64,000 nucleotides of DNA from Sphingomonas sp. HF-S4 (GCF_032911445.1 NZ_JAWJEJ010000001.1:1736001-1800000), one strand, 5' to 3'; numbered from the stretch's first letter, positions 1 through 8,976 are shown. Notes: generated from the sequence alone by a model not told the origin. Program-made: numbers and translations.

Positions 1-1
1 C

Positions 2-610
2 GCGGGGCTCTATGCGATCGAGGCCTGCGACGCCATCGAAGCGTCGGCTGAGGCGCGGATCGTCATGAAGGCGGCGGCCGACCAAGCGATACGAGCGGGA
101 CTGATCATTCGCCGCCTGCGGGAATTCGTCGGCAAGACGACTGGCGAGCGACGGCTCGAAGCAATCACGCCCCTGATCGAGGCGGCCCGCGACCTTGCGC
201 TGATCGATGCGCCGGCGCATGGCATCGAGGTGGAGATGGCGGACGACGGGCAGGACCTTCACGCCACTATCGATGCGATTCAGCTTAAGCAGGTGCTGGT
301 CAATCTGCTACGTAATGCAGTCGATGCGCTTCTCACCCTGCCCAAGGGGGCTCAGAGGAAGATTCGCATCGCTACCGGTTTGAGCGACATTGCAGGACAG
401 TTTCACATCACCCTGTCCGATACCGGCCCGGGCATTCCCGACCGGCTGCGACAATCGATCTTCGAACCGTTTTTCACCTCGAAATCGCACGGGATGGGCA
501 TGGGACTCTCGGTTTGCCAGCGGCTGGTCGAGGCACATGGCGGAACGATCATGCTCGAGCCGACAAAACTGGGAGCGAGTTTTCGAGTAAGCCTGCCCCT
601 GGACCGATGA
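2..610 (+). CDS. FixL-like sensor histidine kinase, C-terminal part (5' truncated by window edge)
   Basis: The frame is open from the first bases of the window, so the start and any sensor (PAS) domain lie outside. The visible part is a histidine kinase ATPase domain: an N box (NLLRNAVDAL), a G1 box (DTGPGI), an F box (FEPFFTSK) and a G2 box (GMGMGLS), followed by the usual GGTI...FRVSLPL end. The phospho-accepting histidine should lie just before the window edge. The spacing and sequence style (SIFEPFFTSKSHGMGMGLS) resemble the FixL/DctB subgroup. A FixJ-like regulator follows 61 bp downstream on the same strand and is the obvious partner. Which signal it senses cannot be seen here. Confidence 0.9.
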   Translation, partial: AGLYAIEACDAIEASAEARIVMKAAADQAIRAGLIIRRLREFVGKTTGERRLEAITPLIEAARDLALIDAPAHGIEVEMADDGQDLHATIDAIQLKQVLVNLLRNAVDALLTLPKGAQRKIRIATGLSDIAGQFHITLSDTGPGIPDRLRQSIFEPFFTSKSHGMGMGLSVCQRLVEAHGGTIMLEPTKLGASFRVSLPLDR

Positions 611-671
611 ACTCCTGCACCCGCAAAGTTCCTGAGTATCTACAATAAGGATAATACCGCAGTTACTGCGC

Positions 672-1307
672 ATGTCCTCTAAGATGATCCTGATTGTCGA
701 TGACGACGAAGCGGTTCGCGCTGCGACAGAAAGACTGCTGCTGCGTAAGGACCATTGTGTCCGCACTTTCGCAAATGGCGACGCATTGCTCGCGGCCGAC
801 GATATGGCGGAGGCCGATTGCATCCTTCTGGACATCCGCATGCCCGGCACGGATGGCCTCGGCGTCCTGAGAGCGCTGCGCAACCGCACTGAGGTCCCGC
901 CGGTCGTCATGATGACCGGTCATGGGGATGTTCCGATTGCCGTCGAGGCTATGCAACTGGGTGCCGCCGACTTCGTCGAGAAGCCTTACACCCCCGAGCG
1001 CTTGTTCCACGCCATCGAGGCAGCGCTTCAAATGTCACCGCTGCCACGCACGGCCGCCCCCGATGACGCCGCCGCGGCCGCCCTGCGCAGGCTGCCCTGG
1101 CGCCAACAACAGGTCCTCGCCGGGATCGCCCAAGGGCATCCGAACAAGATTATCGCGTTCAAGCTCGGGCTGAGCCCCCGGACCGTAGAGGCCTATCGCG
1201 CCAAGCTCCTCACGCGCCTCAACGTGCGCGGCACGGCGGAAGCCGTTCGGTTCGCGCTGGCGGCCGGGCTAGATACCTCGATCTTCGAGCAGGACGCGAA
1301 CCCCTAG
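672..1307 (+). CDS. FixJ-like response regulator (receiver + LuxR HTH)
   Basis: 211 residues. The N-terminal receiver has the acidic pocket (VDDDEA, residues 9-14), the phospho-acceptor Asp54 in LLDIRMPG, the conserved Thr in MMTGHGD and Lys in VEKPY. The C-terminal third is a LuxR/FixJ helix-turn-helix (GIAQGHPNKIIAFKLGLSPRTVEAYRAKL). The size and order match FixJ/NarL-type transcription activators of alphaproteobacteria. It directly follows the sensor kinase, so the two likely form one two-component system. The targets are unknown; the oppositely oriented globin-coupled chemoreceptor next door would fit an oxygen theme, but that is only inference from position. Confidence 0.93.
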   Translation: MSSKMILIVDDDEAVRAATERLLLRKDHCVRTFANGDALLAADDMAEADCILLDIRMPGTDGLGVLRALRNRTEVPPVVMMTGHGDVPIAVEAMQLGAADFVEKPYTPERLFHAIEAALQMSPLPRTAAPDDAAAAALRRLPWRQQQVLAGIAQGHPNKIIAFKLGLSPRTVEAYRAKLLTRLNVRGTAEAVRFALAAGLDTSIFEQDANP

Positions 1308-1421
1308 TCGCAGGGTTGCCGCTGGCAGTGGGATGAGCACCCGGGCGTAGGCGCGCGGCAAGGACACCTCAAAGCGATCTGGTGGACAATGCGTCGCCAC
1401 CACCTTCCGCCCGGGCTGCTT

Positions 1422-2921
1422 TCAGAAGGTCGCCCATTCCACCGATGCAACTGCCGCGGGCGGCGGGGCAGGCCCGCGCAGAGGTGCAACCGCCCGGTGG
1501 GAGCGGGCGGGCTTCTGCGCCGGTGGCGTTTCCCCAATGGCGAATTTCGCGGCTTGGTCCGCGAGGCCGGCAACTTCCGACGAAAGATTGCGGGCGGCGG
1601 CGGATGTTTCCTCGACCATCGCGGCATTTTGCTGAGTGGCCTGGTCCATATGCAGCACCGCGGCGCTGATCTCACCTATGGCGGCGGACTGAGCCTGATT
1701 GTCCGAGGCCATGTGCGCCAGCAGCCCATGGACTTCCCCGACATCTCCAGAAATGCTTCCCAGCGCCGCATCCACGCGTCCGACCATCTCGACGGCGCCG
1801 ATGATATCGCGCTGTGTCGCTGTAAGCTGATCGCGCGCGCGCCCGGCCTCTTCCTCGGCGCGCATCGCCAGGGCGGAAACCAAATCGGCGACGACGGCGA
1901 AACCGCGACCTGCTTCCCCTGCGCGGCCGGCTTCGACGGCGGCGTTCATCGCGAGAACGCGGGTCTGGAAGGCGATCTTATCGAGACCCTCTATGACGCT
2001 GTCGATGCCCTTGGCGCTCTCGGATACCTGGTTCATCGCGGACATCGCGTCCTGCGCGACGTTTCGGCCATCCGCGACGGCTGCCATCGCGCCATTGGCG
2101 CGATCCACGGTGCGCGCGGAGCCCTGCGCGGTGCTCTCGACACGATCGCGCATCTGCGCCATCGCGGCGGTGGTTTGCTCGAGGCTCGCCGCATTTGCCT
2201 CGGTCCGCTTTGCGAGGTCCTCGGAGGCTTGCGCGATTTCCTGAGCGCCCGTCTTGATCTCTCCGGCGCTATGCAAGACATTGCTGATCAGGTCACGAAG
2301 CTGATCCACGGCGGCGTTGAAATTATGGCGTACCGGCTCATATCCTTGCTCGAATTTCTCGGTCATCTGCACCGTTAGATCGCCACTCGCCAGGGTTGCG
2401 AGCCCCTGTTCTAGTGTCTCAACCACCAGTTTCTGCGCTGCCTCGGATCTCTCGAAATAGATCGATACCGAGAGTTCCATGTCGATCAGCGCAGCCTTGA
2501 CCGCGGCGACCACTGCCTCCACCGATTTCTTTGTGCCGGGCCGGAACGCCCCGGACGGCCCCAGCCCCCGGATGAGGTCCTCGATGACGATCATATAGGC
2601 CCCGATATACCATCGCGGCTCGAGGCCGATGATCGCATGACGCTCCCCGATTCTCCGTACGCTGGCGTGATAGGTTTCGTCGAAGGTGCCCGCCGACAGA
2701 TGCTGCCAATGTCGCATCTGCGCCTGCTTGGCGGTCGCCATGTGTGCGGGGTCGCGGAAGAAGCGCGCCGTCTCGGGGGTTCGGCCTGCGATTTCATAGA
2801 ATCGATCCAGAGCAGGCGACAGAAGTTCGGAGATTCGCGATTGCGACCCGGCGAGGATGCTCCGCTGCTCGGCAGTGAAATATGCAAAATCAAGTCGGCT
2901 TTGCAGCTCTGGATTGATCAC
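1422..2921 (-). CDS. globin-coupled methyl-accepting chemotaxis protein (HemAT-like)
   Basis: 499 residues from a GTG start with AGGA 7 nt upstream. Residues 1-170 are a protoglobin sensor: the signature RIGERHAIIGLEPRWYIGAY carries the proximal heme ligand, probably His95. Residues 200-480 are the methyl-accepting signalling domain, with the hairpin tip DKIAFQTRVLAMNAAVEAGRAG and long heptad-rich flanks. No membrane segments are visible, so the receptor is soluble, as expected for HemAT-type aerotaxis sensors. One oddity is an M/E-containing insertion (ALAMRAEEEAGRARDQ) where canonical receptors read LAQRSAEAAKEIK. A candidate LexA-type site lies about 60 bp upstream of its start. Confidence 0.92.
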   Translation of the reverse strand: MINPELQSRLDFAYFTAEQRSILAGSQSRISELLSPALDRFYEIAGRTPETARFFRDPAHMATAKQAQMRHWQHLSAGTFDETYHASVRRIGERHAIIGLEPRWYIGAYMIVIEDLIRGLGPSGAFRPGTKKSVEAVVAAVKAALIDMELSVSIYFERSEAAQKLVVETLEQGLATLASGDLTVQMTEKFEQGYEPVRHNFNAAVDQLRDLISNVLHSAGEIKTGAQEIAQASEDLAKRTEANAASLEQTTAAMAQMRDRVESTAQGSARTVDRANGAMAAVADGRNVAQDAMSAMNQVSESAKGIDSVIEGLDKIAFQTRVLAMNAAVEAGRAGEAGRGFAVVADLVSALAMRAEEEAGRARDQLTATQRDIIGAVEMVGRVDAALGSISGDVGEVHGLLAHMASDNQAQSAAIGEISAAVLHMDQATQQNAAMVEETSAAARNLSSEVAGLADQAAKFAIGETPPAQKPARSHRAVAPLRGPAPPPAAVASVEWATF

Positions 2922-3500
2922 TGGACGGTCCTTTATGAAGTTGGCTTGAATGCCTCTCCTTTGCTGATTTATGTAGACAGAACGATAGCAGAACGATCGT
3001 TCTTATCTGCAAAGTCGTATAACTACTCTATCATGTGCTCAAACGGAGGCGCGTTTCGGAGACTGTCCACCTTGCTACTGCAAGAGTCGAAAGCTGGATC
3101 GAACGGCAGCAATTAGAGGCTTTGTCGACTGGCAGTTTGTCCCGCGATCCGATCAACCGTTGTTGCACCGCTTGGGATGCCGGCCAGCTTCTGAGCAGAG
3201 AGATGAAAAACAGTCGGCTTATCAAGGATATCTCCGCCGTTTTTTCCTCGATATTGACGGAATGTTCGACGAATAGATCGGGCATCTCAACTAGATCGAG
3301 CGAATGGGGGTGCCGAGTTCTCTCTGCCGAGCTCCATCGGCAGTCGCAGTTGCCCTCGCCAGCTCCGCCCAAGTTCGGAGCATGCCCGGGTCGGGCGAGC
3401 GCCGCTTAATGTATCAACGCGATTGCGGTACGCGAAGATCGACGAACAGACACGTCCAGGCCCCGTCTTTAAGTATGTGCGCGCCGCGCCGGTGGGCGCG
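2922..3500. other. gene-poor interval (579 bp)
   Basis: I find no convincing gene here. Short frames exist on both strands (for example about 3035-3409 on plus and 3031-3285 on minus) but lack a good ribosome-binding site, recognisable motifs or the codon bias of the neighbours. The left end is noticeably more AT-rich and contains the GAAC-N7-GAAC repeat and perfect palindrome listed separately, so it probably includes the chemoreceptor promoter. The rest may be decayed coding sequence. Confidence 0.5.
2980..3003 (-). promoter_or_regulatory. candidate LexA (SOS) box overlapping a perfect 14-bp palindrome
   Basis: GAAC occurs at 2980-2983 and 2991-2994, exactly 7 bp apart. Read on the minus strand this is GTTC-N7-GTTC, the LexA box known from alphaproteobacteria. 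The second copy is also half of a perfect palindrome, AGAACGATCGTTCT, at 2990-3003. The site is about 60 bp upstream of the chemoreceptor start. A TetR-like repressor binding the palindrome is an alternative explanation. Confidence 0.45.
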
Positions 3501-4559
3501 TCAGGCCTCCATCGCCTGCCACAGATCGGCGAGCGGGACCGTGCCCAGCGCCATAACCCGGTCGGCGGCACCGTAATAGACGCGCAACGCGTCGCCCTCG
3601 ATCAGCGCGCCGCACGCGAAGACGACGTTGTCGAAGAAGCCGCTGACCTCATAGCTTTCGGCCGGCTTGGCGAGCGGCCGCGCGAGCCGCGCCTTGACGA
3701 TGCGCGGGTCGTCGAGGTCGAGCAGCAGCGCGCCGAGGCTGTAGCGCTGCTCGGCATCGACGCCGTGATAGACCTGGAGCCAGCCCCTGTCCGTCTCGAG
3801 CATCTGCGCGCCGCCGCCGATCTTGTGGCTTTCCCAACGGTGCGCGGTGCAGCCGGCCAGGCGCTGGTGCGCGCCCCAATGGATGAGGTCAGGCGAGCGC
3901 GCGATCCAGATCTCGGGCGCGCCGAAATGGAGCGGCGCGGGACGATGGAGGCACCAATAGCTACCGCCGATCCGGCGCGGGAACAGGCAGACGTCGCGAT
4001 TGTCCGGTGCATGGATGATCCCCAGCCGCTCGACAGAGACGAAGTCGTCAGTGACCGCGAGCGCCGTGGTGATCCCGAAGTCGGAGACTGCTGTATAATT
4101 GATGTAGCAGCGCCCCTCGATCACGGTGAGCCGCGCATCCTCGCAGCCATAGCGTTCGGTATCGTTTGCCGGGAACAGGAACGGCGTGTCGGCGACAGCG
4201 AATGTCACGCCATCGCCGCTCCGCGCGACGCGGAGGTGCGACATCGAGGTGAGATGGACGTGGCGTGGATCGGCGCGCGAGCGGACGATGCGCGGGTCGG
4301 AAAAGTCATAGTCGGGATCGTCGGCGCGGAAGCTGCGCGTGGCGCAGCGCCAGCCCGTGCCTTCCGGCTCCAGCACCGGTACGCGGACCTCGCCGGGCCC
4401 GGCCCGGGCGACGCTCTCGGCCACCCGCACCAGCATGATTGTCTCGTGGCCGAGGCGCGCGACTCCGGCGTTGAACGTGCCGTCGACTTGCCAGCCGGGC
4501 CGGCTGGGGCGGACGTCTTCGGGCGCGACGATGGGATTGCCTGGCCAGCGCTTCAGCAT
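3501..4559 (-). CDS. glycoside hydrolase family 130 protein (probable beta-mannoside phosphorylase)
   Basis: 352 residues. The sequence has the five-bladed propeller style of GH130: an N-terminal NPIVAPEDVRP segment, FNAGVARLG, a blade around GYGCEDARLT (here ERYGCEDARLTVIEG), PDNRDVCLFPRRI, and the C-terminal VYYGAADRVMALGTVPL. GH130 enzymes phosphorolyse or hydrolyse beta-linked mannosides in the cytoplasm. No signal peptide is visible, which agrees with acting on an imported sugar. It is the last gene of a leftward operon behind two ABC permeases (13-bp gap). The exact substrate (beta-1,4- or beta-1,2-mannoside, or mannosyl-glucose) cannot be told from sequence alone. Confidence 0.85.
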   Translation of the reverse strand: MLKRWPGNPIVAPEDVRPSRPGWQVDGTFNAGVARLGHETIMLVRVAESVARAGPGEVRVPVLEPEGTGWRCATRSFRADDPDYDFSDPRIVRSRADPRHVHLTSMSHLRVARSGDGVTFAVADTPFLFPANDTERYGCEDARLTVIEGRCYINYTAVSDFGITTALAVTDDFVSVERLGIIHAPDNRDVCLFPRRIGGSYWCLHRPAPLHFGAPEIWIARSPDLIHWGAHQRLAGCTAHRWESHKIGGGAQMLETDRGWLQVYHGVDAEQRYSLGALLLDLDDPRIVKARLARPLAKPAESYEVSGFFDNVVFACGALIEGDALRVYYGAADRVMALGTVPLADLWQAMEA

Positions 4560-4572
4560 GTCAAAACTCTCG

Positions 4573-5421
4573 TTACTTGAGCGACAGGGACATGCCCTGC
4601 AGGAAATGGCGGCGGAACAGCACGAACAGCAGGACGAGCGGCAGCGTCTGGAGCACCGCGCCGGCCATCACCGGGCCGGCATAGCCGCCATATTGCTTGC
4701 TGAAGGTGGCGAGCAGCACCGACAGCGGCATCCGGTCGGTGTCGGAGATCGCGATCAACGGCCACAGGAAATTGTCCCAGGTACCTGTGAAAGTGAACAA
4801 GGCGACGATCGCGATGATCGACTTGTTGAGCGGGACGACGATCCGCATCACCGTCTGCCACAGGCTCGCGCGATCGAGCCGCGCCGCGTCGAAATACTCC
4901 TCCGGCATCGCCTTGAACGACTGCGACATCATGTAGATGCCCCAGCCCGACATCAGCGACGGCAGGATCAGCGCGCCGAGCGAATTGAGCAGCCCGAGCT
5001 CCTTGATCAGCACGAACAGCGGCAGGATGAACATCGTCGTCGGGATCACCATCTGCAGCAGCAGGAAATCGCCGAACCATTTTCGGCCGGGGAAGCGCAG
5101 CCGCGCGAGCGCGAAGGCGACGAACGCCGAGGTGATCAGCACCGACACCGTCACGGTCAGCGTGACGATGGCCGAGATCCCCAGTGCTTGGAGAAAAGGC
5201 CGGTCGAGCTTGTCGGCGGTGGCGAAGAGGAAGCGGAAATTATCGAGGGTGAAGTTCCCCGCAAACAAGCCCGTGGTGTAGATCTGCGCGGTCGGCTTCA
5301 GCGACGCGGCGACCATCCAGGCGAAGGGATAAAGCCAGGTCAGCGCGAGCGCGTAGATCCCGATCGTCGCCGCCCAGCCGCCGAGGCTGCGCGACCCGAG
5401 AAAACCCCTGATCCCAATCAT
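4573..5421 (-). CDS. sugar ABC transporter permease (MalG/UgpE type)
   Basis: 282 residues starting at the ATG that overlaps the stop of the upstream permease by 4 bp (ATGA). About six hydrophobic segments are present, the first near residues 14-34. The permease EAA motif that contacts the ATPase appears as EYFDAARLDRASLWQTVMRIVVPL, residues about 175-198. The C-terminus HFLQGMSLSLK is typical of the MalG-like subunit of carbohydrate ABC importers. A much longer open reading on the same frame runs back through the upstream permease gene but is out of frame with its protein, so I take the coupled start. Confidence 0.93.
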   Translation of the reverse strand: MIGIRGFLGSRSLGGWAATIGIYALALTWLYPFAWMVAASLKPTAQIYTTGLFAGNFTLDNFRFLFATADKLDRPFLQALGISAIVTLTVTVSVLITSAFVAFALARLRFPGRKWFGDFLLLQMVIPTTMFILPLFVLIKELGLLNSLGALILPSLMSGWGIYMMSQSFKAMPEEYFDAARLDRASLWQTVMRIVVPLNKSIIAIVALFTFTGTWDNFLWPLIAISDTDRMPLSVLLATFSKQYGGYAGPVMAGAVLQTLPLVLLFVLFRRHFLQGMSLSLK

Positions 5422-6296
5422 GCGAGCACAACTTTCCTCTCGAACAGCCGCCGCGCGACCAGGACCAGCAGGTACGTCGCAGCCGAGACGAGAATGCTCA
5501 TCATCGCCGCATGGCTCGGCTGGAGCCGGCGGAACGCGGTTTCGTAGATCATCATCTGCGGCGTCGCGGTGCTGTCGGCAGGGCCGCCACCGGTGATCAG
5601 GAACGGCTCGGTGAACAACCCGAACGACACCAGGATCGCGAAGACCAGCACCATCATCAATTGCGGGTTGATCATCGGCAGCGTGATGCGGACCAGTCGA
5701 GTAAGCGGCCCGGCACGATCGAGCCGCGCCGCATCGTAGATTTCCTTCGGCACGGTAAGCAGCCCCGAATAGAGGATCAGCCCGTAATAGCCGACGAACT
5801 TCCACGCGACGACCAGCGCGATCGCGAGCATCGCCAGCGTGGGGTGGTTGGTCCAGGGGATGCGGATGCCAAGCAAGTCGAACAGCACGGCATTGAGCGG
5901 GCCGGTCGAGCTGAAGATCTTGGTGAAGACGAGCGAGAGCGCGACTCCCGACGACACGTTCGAGAGCAGGAAGCAGAGCGCGACGAACGCCTTGCCGCGC
6001 CCGACATGCTGGAGCCCGAACGCGACGACCAGCGCGCCGCCGAACGCGATCGGCACGTACATCGCCAGGAAACGCAGCACATTCCACAGCGCCTGAAGGA
6101 ATTGCGGATCCTGCACGGTCAGGACGAGGTTGCGCGTTCCGGTAAATACGGGGTCGTCGAAGAAGCGCCATTGGGTGACCGACAGCTTGGCGAGCCAGAA
6201 GAAGGGATAGGCCCAGAAGATCGCCGTGAAAACCAGATAGGTCGACGCGAGCGACAGCCCGATCCATGCCTCGCGCGAAAGCCTCGGCCGCTTCAT
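5418..6296 (-). CDS. sugar ABC transporter permease (MalF/UgpA type)
   Basis: 292 residues with about six membrane segments, the first near residues 14-35. The EAA motif reads EIYDAARLDRAGPLTRLVRITLPMI. This is the first membrane subunit of a carbohydrate (CUT1-type) importer. It overlaps the second permease by 4 bp and its start overlaps the stop of the binding-protein gene by 4 bp (ATGA at 6293-6296), so translation is coupled through the operon. The matching ATPase is encoded on the other strand at 10104. Confidence 0.93.
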   Translation of the reverse strand: MKRPRLSREAWIGLSLASTYLVFTAIFWAYPFFWLAKLSVTQWRFFDDPVFTGTRNLVLTVQDPQFLQALWNVLRFLAMYVPIAFGGALVVAFGLQHVGRGKAFVALCFLLSNVSSGVALSLVFTKIFSSTGPLNAVLFDLLGIRIPWTNHPTLAMLAIALVVAWKFVGYYGLILYSGLLTVPKEIYDAARLDRAGPLTRLVRITLPMINPQLMMVLVFAILVSFGLFTEPFLITGGGPADSTATPQMMIYETAFRRLQPSHAAMMSILVSAATYLLVLVARRLFERKVVLA

Positions 6297-7576
6297 GCCC
6301 GCACCCGGAGCATCTGGTCGGTCGCCGCAGCTGCTTCTGCGAGCGCTTCCCTGGGCGTACGCTGCCCGGTCATCAGCGGCTCGACGAGCTTGGCGGTCAT
6401 GATCTTCTGGATGTCGATGGTGTGCTCCGAAAGCGCGGGGGGCTTCGCGCTCGCGACATGCTCGGCATAGGCCTGCGCGATCTGGTTGCCGCGATAATAA
6501 TCGGCGAAGCGCGGGTTTTCGAGCAGGTCACCGCGCGCCGGCGACAGCCCGGTCCGCTGCAGCCAGAGCAGGTTCAATTCTTCCTCCCCGAGCACCCAGG
6601 ACAAGAATTCGAACGCCTCGCGCGCGACGCGGCTGCTCTTGAAGATCACCACGCCCTTGCTGTCCGAAAAGGTCGCACCCGCCCCCTGCCCCGCCGTCTG
6701 GGAAACGATCGGCCCGGCCGCGATCCGCGCCAGCGTCTCGGGATAGATCTTGGCGAAGCGCTCGACGTCCCAGGGACCGCGCACCGCCCCGGCCGCCAGC
6801 CCCGAGACGAGCGGCTCCTCGGCATCGAAATCGAGCGCGGTCCAGCCGCGTCGGAACATCCGGTCGATGAACCCCGCCGCCTGCAGCCCCGCCGCATTGT
6901 CGTACAGCGCGTGCCCGCCTTCCAGATAAGGGGCGCCGTTCGATGCGGCATAGTAGAACGAGATGAAGTCGAACCAGCGGTCCGCCCAGCCGCGGCCCGA
7001 GATGACCTGCATCCCATAGCGCGACCGCGCGACGCCGTAGCGCTCGCAAAAGGCGTAGACTTCGTCATAGGTCCGCGGCGGCGCCGAGAAGCCATGTTTC
7101 TCGAGCAAATCGGTGCGCCACCACAGCAGGGTCGGGCTCGAATAGATCGGCAGCGCGCAGACCTGGCCGCTTTGGGTCCAGCCGGGCACGATCGCGCCCA
7201 TGTCGCGCCGCGCGACCAGCTCGGCATAGCCGGGCATCGCGGCAAGGTTCTCGACTTGGCCGAGCGCGGCGAGCTGGACCGCGAAGCCGGAGAAGATATT
7301 GGTGCTGAGATCGGGCTCGGTGCCGGCGACCAGCGCCGACAGAACGGTATCTTCCGAGGCTCCTGCGGTGGGGATCGTCGTGAAGCTCACGGGCAGGCCC
7401 CGTCCCTGCCCGTTCCAGCGCGCGACGGCGATTTTCCAGAACCCTTCCTCGGCCTCGTTGGGCGCAACCCATAGACGGATCCGGTCGGTACGCTTCTCGG
7501 CACGGCGCGACGAGCAGCCGGCGAGCAGGGCCGCACCGCCCAGCGCGAGCTGGAGAACCTCGCGCCGCGCGGTCAC
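6293..7576 (-). CDS. ABC sugar-binding lipoprotein (extracellular solute-binding protein family 1)
   Basis: 427 residues. The signal peptide ends in a lipobox (ALLAGC, Cys21), so the mature protein is probably membrane-anchored in the periplasm. The body has the family 1 binding-protein features, for example IRLWVAPNEAEEGFWK near the N-terminus, the central WWRTDLLEKHGFSAPPRTYDEV and an AFEFLSWVLGEEE hinge segment. It would deliver an oligosaccharide to the two permeases immediately downstream. Its start overlaps the permease side by 4 bp, and its 5' end overlaps the stop of the preceding lipoprotein gene (7573-7576). Confidence 0.93.
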   Translation of the reverse strand: MTARREVLQLALGGAALLAGCSSRRAEKRTDRIRLWVAPNEAEEGFWKIAVARWNGQGRGLPVSFTTIPTAGASEDTVLSALVAGTEPDLSTNIFSGFAVQLAALGQVENLAAMPGYAELVARRDMGAIVPGWTQSGQVCALPIYSSPTLLWWRTDLLEKHGFSAPPRTYDEVYAFCERYGVARSRYGMQVISGRGWADRWFDFISFYYAASNGAPYLEGGHALYDNAAGLQAAGFIDRMFRRGWTALDFDAEEPLVSGLAAGAVRGPWDVERFAKIYPETLARIAAGPIVSQTAGQGAGATFSDSKGVVIFKSSRVAREAFEFLSWVLGEEELNLLWLQRTGLSPARGDLLENPRFADYYRGNQIAQAYAEHVASAKPPALSEHTIDIQKIMTAKLVEPLMTGQRTPREALAEAAAATDQMLRVRA

Positions 7577-8901
7577 GGCAGCGGTACACCGTCGAGTGCG
7601 CGCAACACGAACAGGCCCTCGATCGTCGATTCGGCACCCGAATCGGGATTCATCGAGCCCGGACCGTTGATCCCGTCATACACGCGACCGCTGGCGGGAT
7701 CATAGACCGGTCGGCCGGCATCATTGGCGCCCGAGAGCCAGGCGCCGAGCCGGCGTGCGGTGTCACGATACCGCGCCTGGCCAGTCTGGCGATAGGCTTC
7801 GGTCGCGGCGAGCACCATCGGGCTGATCCCATAGGCGATCTGCGGGAAGCGCTGGACTTCGCTCGTCTCGATTCGACCGTCCTTCGCCCGCAGCGCGAAG
7901 CTCGAAAGCATGCCGTGCTTGAGCAGATGGGGATAGAAAAGATCGACTTCGCGGAGCGCGCTCGCAGTGAAGTCGCGCCGGTTAAGCGCGGCCCCGGCGC
8001 GCAGCAGCGCATAGGCCTGTGCGTTGCCCCAGCCGTGCCACTGGTTGCGCCAGCTCAGATGCGCGCCGTGTGGGAAGGTGCGCGCATCGCCCGCCTGCAT
8101 CTGCACCAGCCCATCTCCGAGCCGTTCGACCAGCGCGCGCGTCCCCGCATCACGGGTGCGCTGATAGTGCGGTACCAAGCCGAGAATAGCTGTCGAGGCG
8201 GCGTCTCCACCTGCGCCGAAGGGCAGCCAAGTGGGGACCTGCACGCCCTCGACCGTCTCCAACCCACGCCGGTCCACCGGCAAGTCACGCTTGAGGTTTC
8301 CGACGACGCGATTCGCGGCGGCGCGTGCGCGCGCGGCTGTTTGCGACCCTTCGGGCAGACGCAGCAGTGCCGCCTCTAGTCCCCATAAGGCGCGCAGCGA
8401 CCACCAGTTGAGCTCCGAAAGCGATGTCCGATACTCGCGGTTGATCCGCCCGCCGGCCCAGATGAAATTGTGAAAATAGCCGTTCTCGGCCTGCATCCGT
8501 ACCACGAATCGGGTCATCAGTTCGATCTGACGCAGCCGCCTTGCGTCCGGCTGCGGTTCCGCCGCGAGCAGCACGATCGCCCGCGCGACGTCGTCGACGC
8601 AGGCATAGCCTTCGCGCGGCTCGATCGCGAAGGCGAAGTCGGGCGCAGTGCTGTAAATGTTGACCACCCCCACTCGCTCACCGCCGACATTGGCCTCGGC
8701 GAAAAGATGATCGAAATGGGCGAGCGTGATCGGCCGCGCGCTGCTGGCCGCGTCTGCGTGCGGGCTTGGCGGGACCGCGCCCTGCGGCGCGGCGCATGCG
8801 AACAATGCCAATGCGGCAAGCAGGGCCGCAGCACGCCTCCGCCGCGCCGTGCAAGGCGCCGCCGAAATATCGTGCCGCAAAGTTTCGGACGCGCTGACCA
8901 T
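7573..8901 (-). CDS. periplasmic lipoprotein with probable (alpha/alpha) toroid glycosidase-like fold
   Basis: 442 residues from the ATG at 8901, chosen because AGGAGGGG lies about 12 nt upstream and the longer start at 8976 would fall inside the predicted -35 box. A basic stretch (RRRR) precedes a hydrophobic core and a lipobox-like LFAC. The mature part is helical with regularly spaced aromatic motifs: GYACVDDVARAIVLLA, NWWSLRALWGLEAALL, HGWGNAQAYALLRAG and the end GSMNPDSGAESTIEGLF. I recall DD-A-RA motifs of this kind in helical toroid proteins found near GH130 genes, but I cannot name a family with certainty. It heads the sugar-import operon and may process the sugar in the periplasm. 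Confidence 0.75.
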   Translation of the reverse strand: MVSASETLRHDISAAPCTARRRRAAALLAALALFACAAPQGAVPPSPHADAASSARPITLAHFDHLFAEANVGGERVGVVNIYSTAPDFAFAIEPREGYACVDDVARAIVLLAAEPQPDARRLRQIELMTRFVVRMQAENGYFHNFIWAGGRINREYRTSLSELNWWSLRALWGLEAALLRLPEGSQTAARARAAANRVVGNLKRDLPVDRRGLETVEGVQVPTWLPFGAGGDAASTAILGLVPHYQRTRDAGTRALVERLGDGLVQMQAGDARTFPHGAHLSWRNQWHGWGNAQAYALLRAGAALNRRDFTASALREVDLFYPHLLKHGMLSSFALRAKDGRIETSEVQRFPQIAYGISPMVLAATEAYRQTGQARYRDTARRLGAWLSGANDAGRPVYDPASGRVYDGINGPGSMNPDSGAESTIEGLFVLRALDGVPLP

Positions 8902-8941
8902 CAGGTGCGGACCCCTCCTGCCCCTGATTAACAAGTGGCTA

Positions 8942-8976
8942 GTTAAACGATAAACAGGCGCGGTTGTACGTGTCAA
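8942..8976 (-). promoter_or_regulatory. promoter of the leftward sugar operon with LacI-type operator
   Basis: On the minus strand a perfect TTGACA (8971-8976) is followed after 17 bp by TTATCG (8948-8953), a plausible -35/-10 pair, giving a start of transcription near 8941 and a leader of about 40 nt. The pseudo-palindrome GTTAAACGATAAAC (8942-8955), with the central CG typical of LacI-family sites, covers the -10. The same pattern GTTnAnCGnTnAAC recurs in front of the TonB receptor gene, which supports a real operator. Confidence 0.7.

Noticed and set aside
2990..3003. GAAC-N4-GTTC read as a Gram-positive LexA box
   Set aside because: The organism is an alphaproteobacterium, where LexA uses GTTC-N7-GTTC. 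The N7 direct repeat at the same place is the better reading.
3031..3409. Small frames in the gap after the chemoreceptor
   Set aside because: No ribosome-binding site, no recognisable motif and codon use unlike the neighbours; both strands are open by chance.
4573..6267. A 564-codon open frame spanning both ABC permeases
   Set aside because: Only its last half is a permease. The first half lies over the MalF-type permease in the wrong frame and has no motifs; the real start is the 4-bp overlap at 5421.
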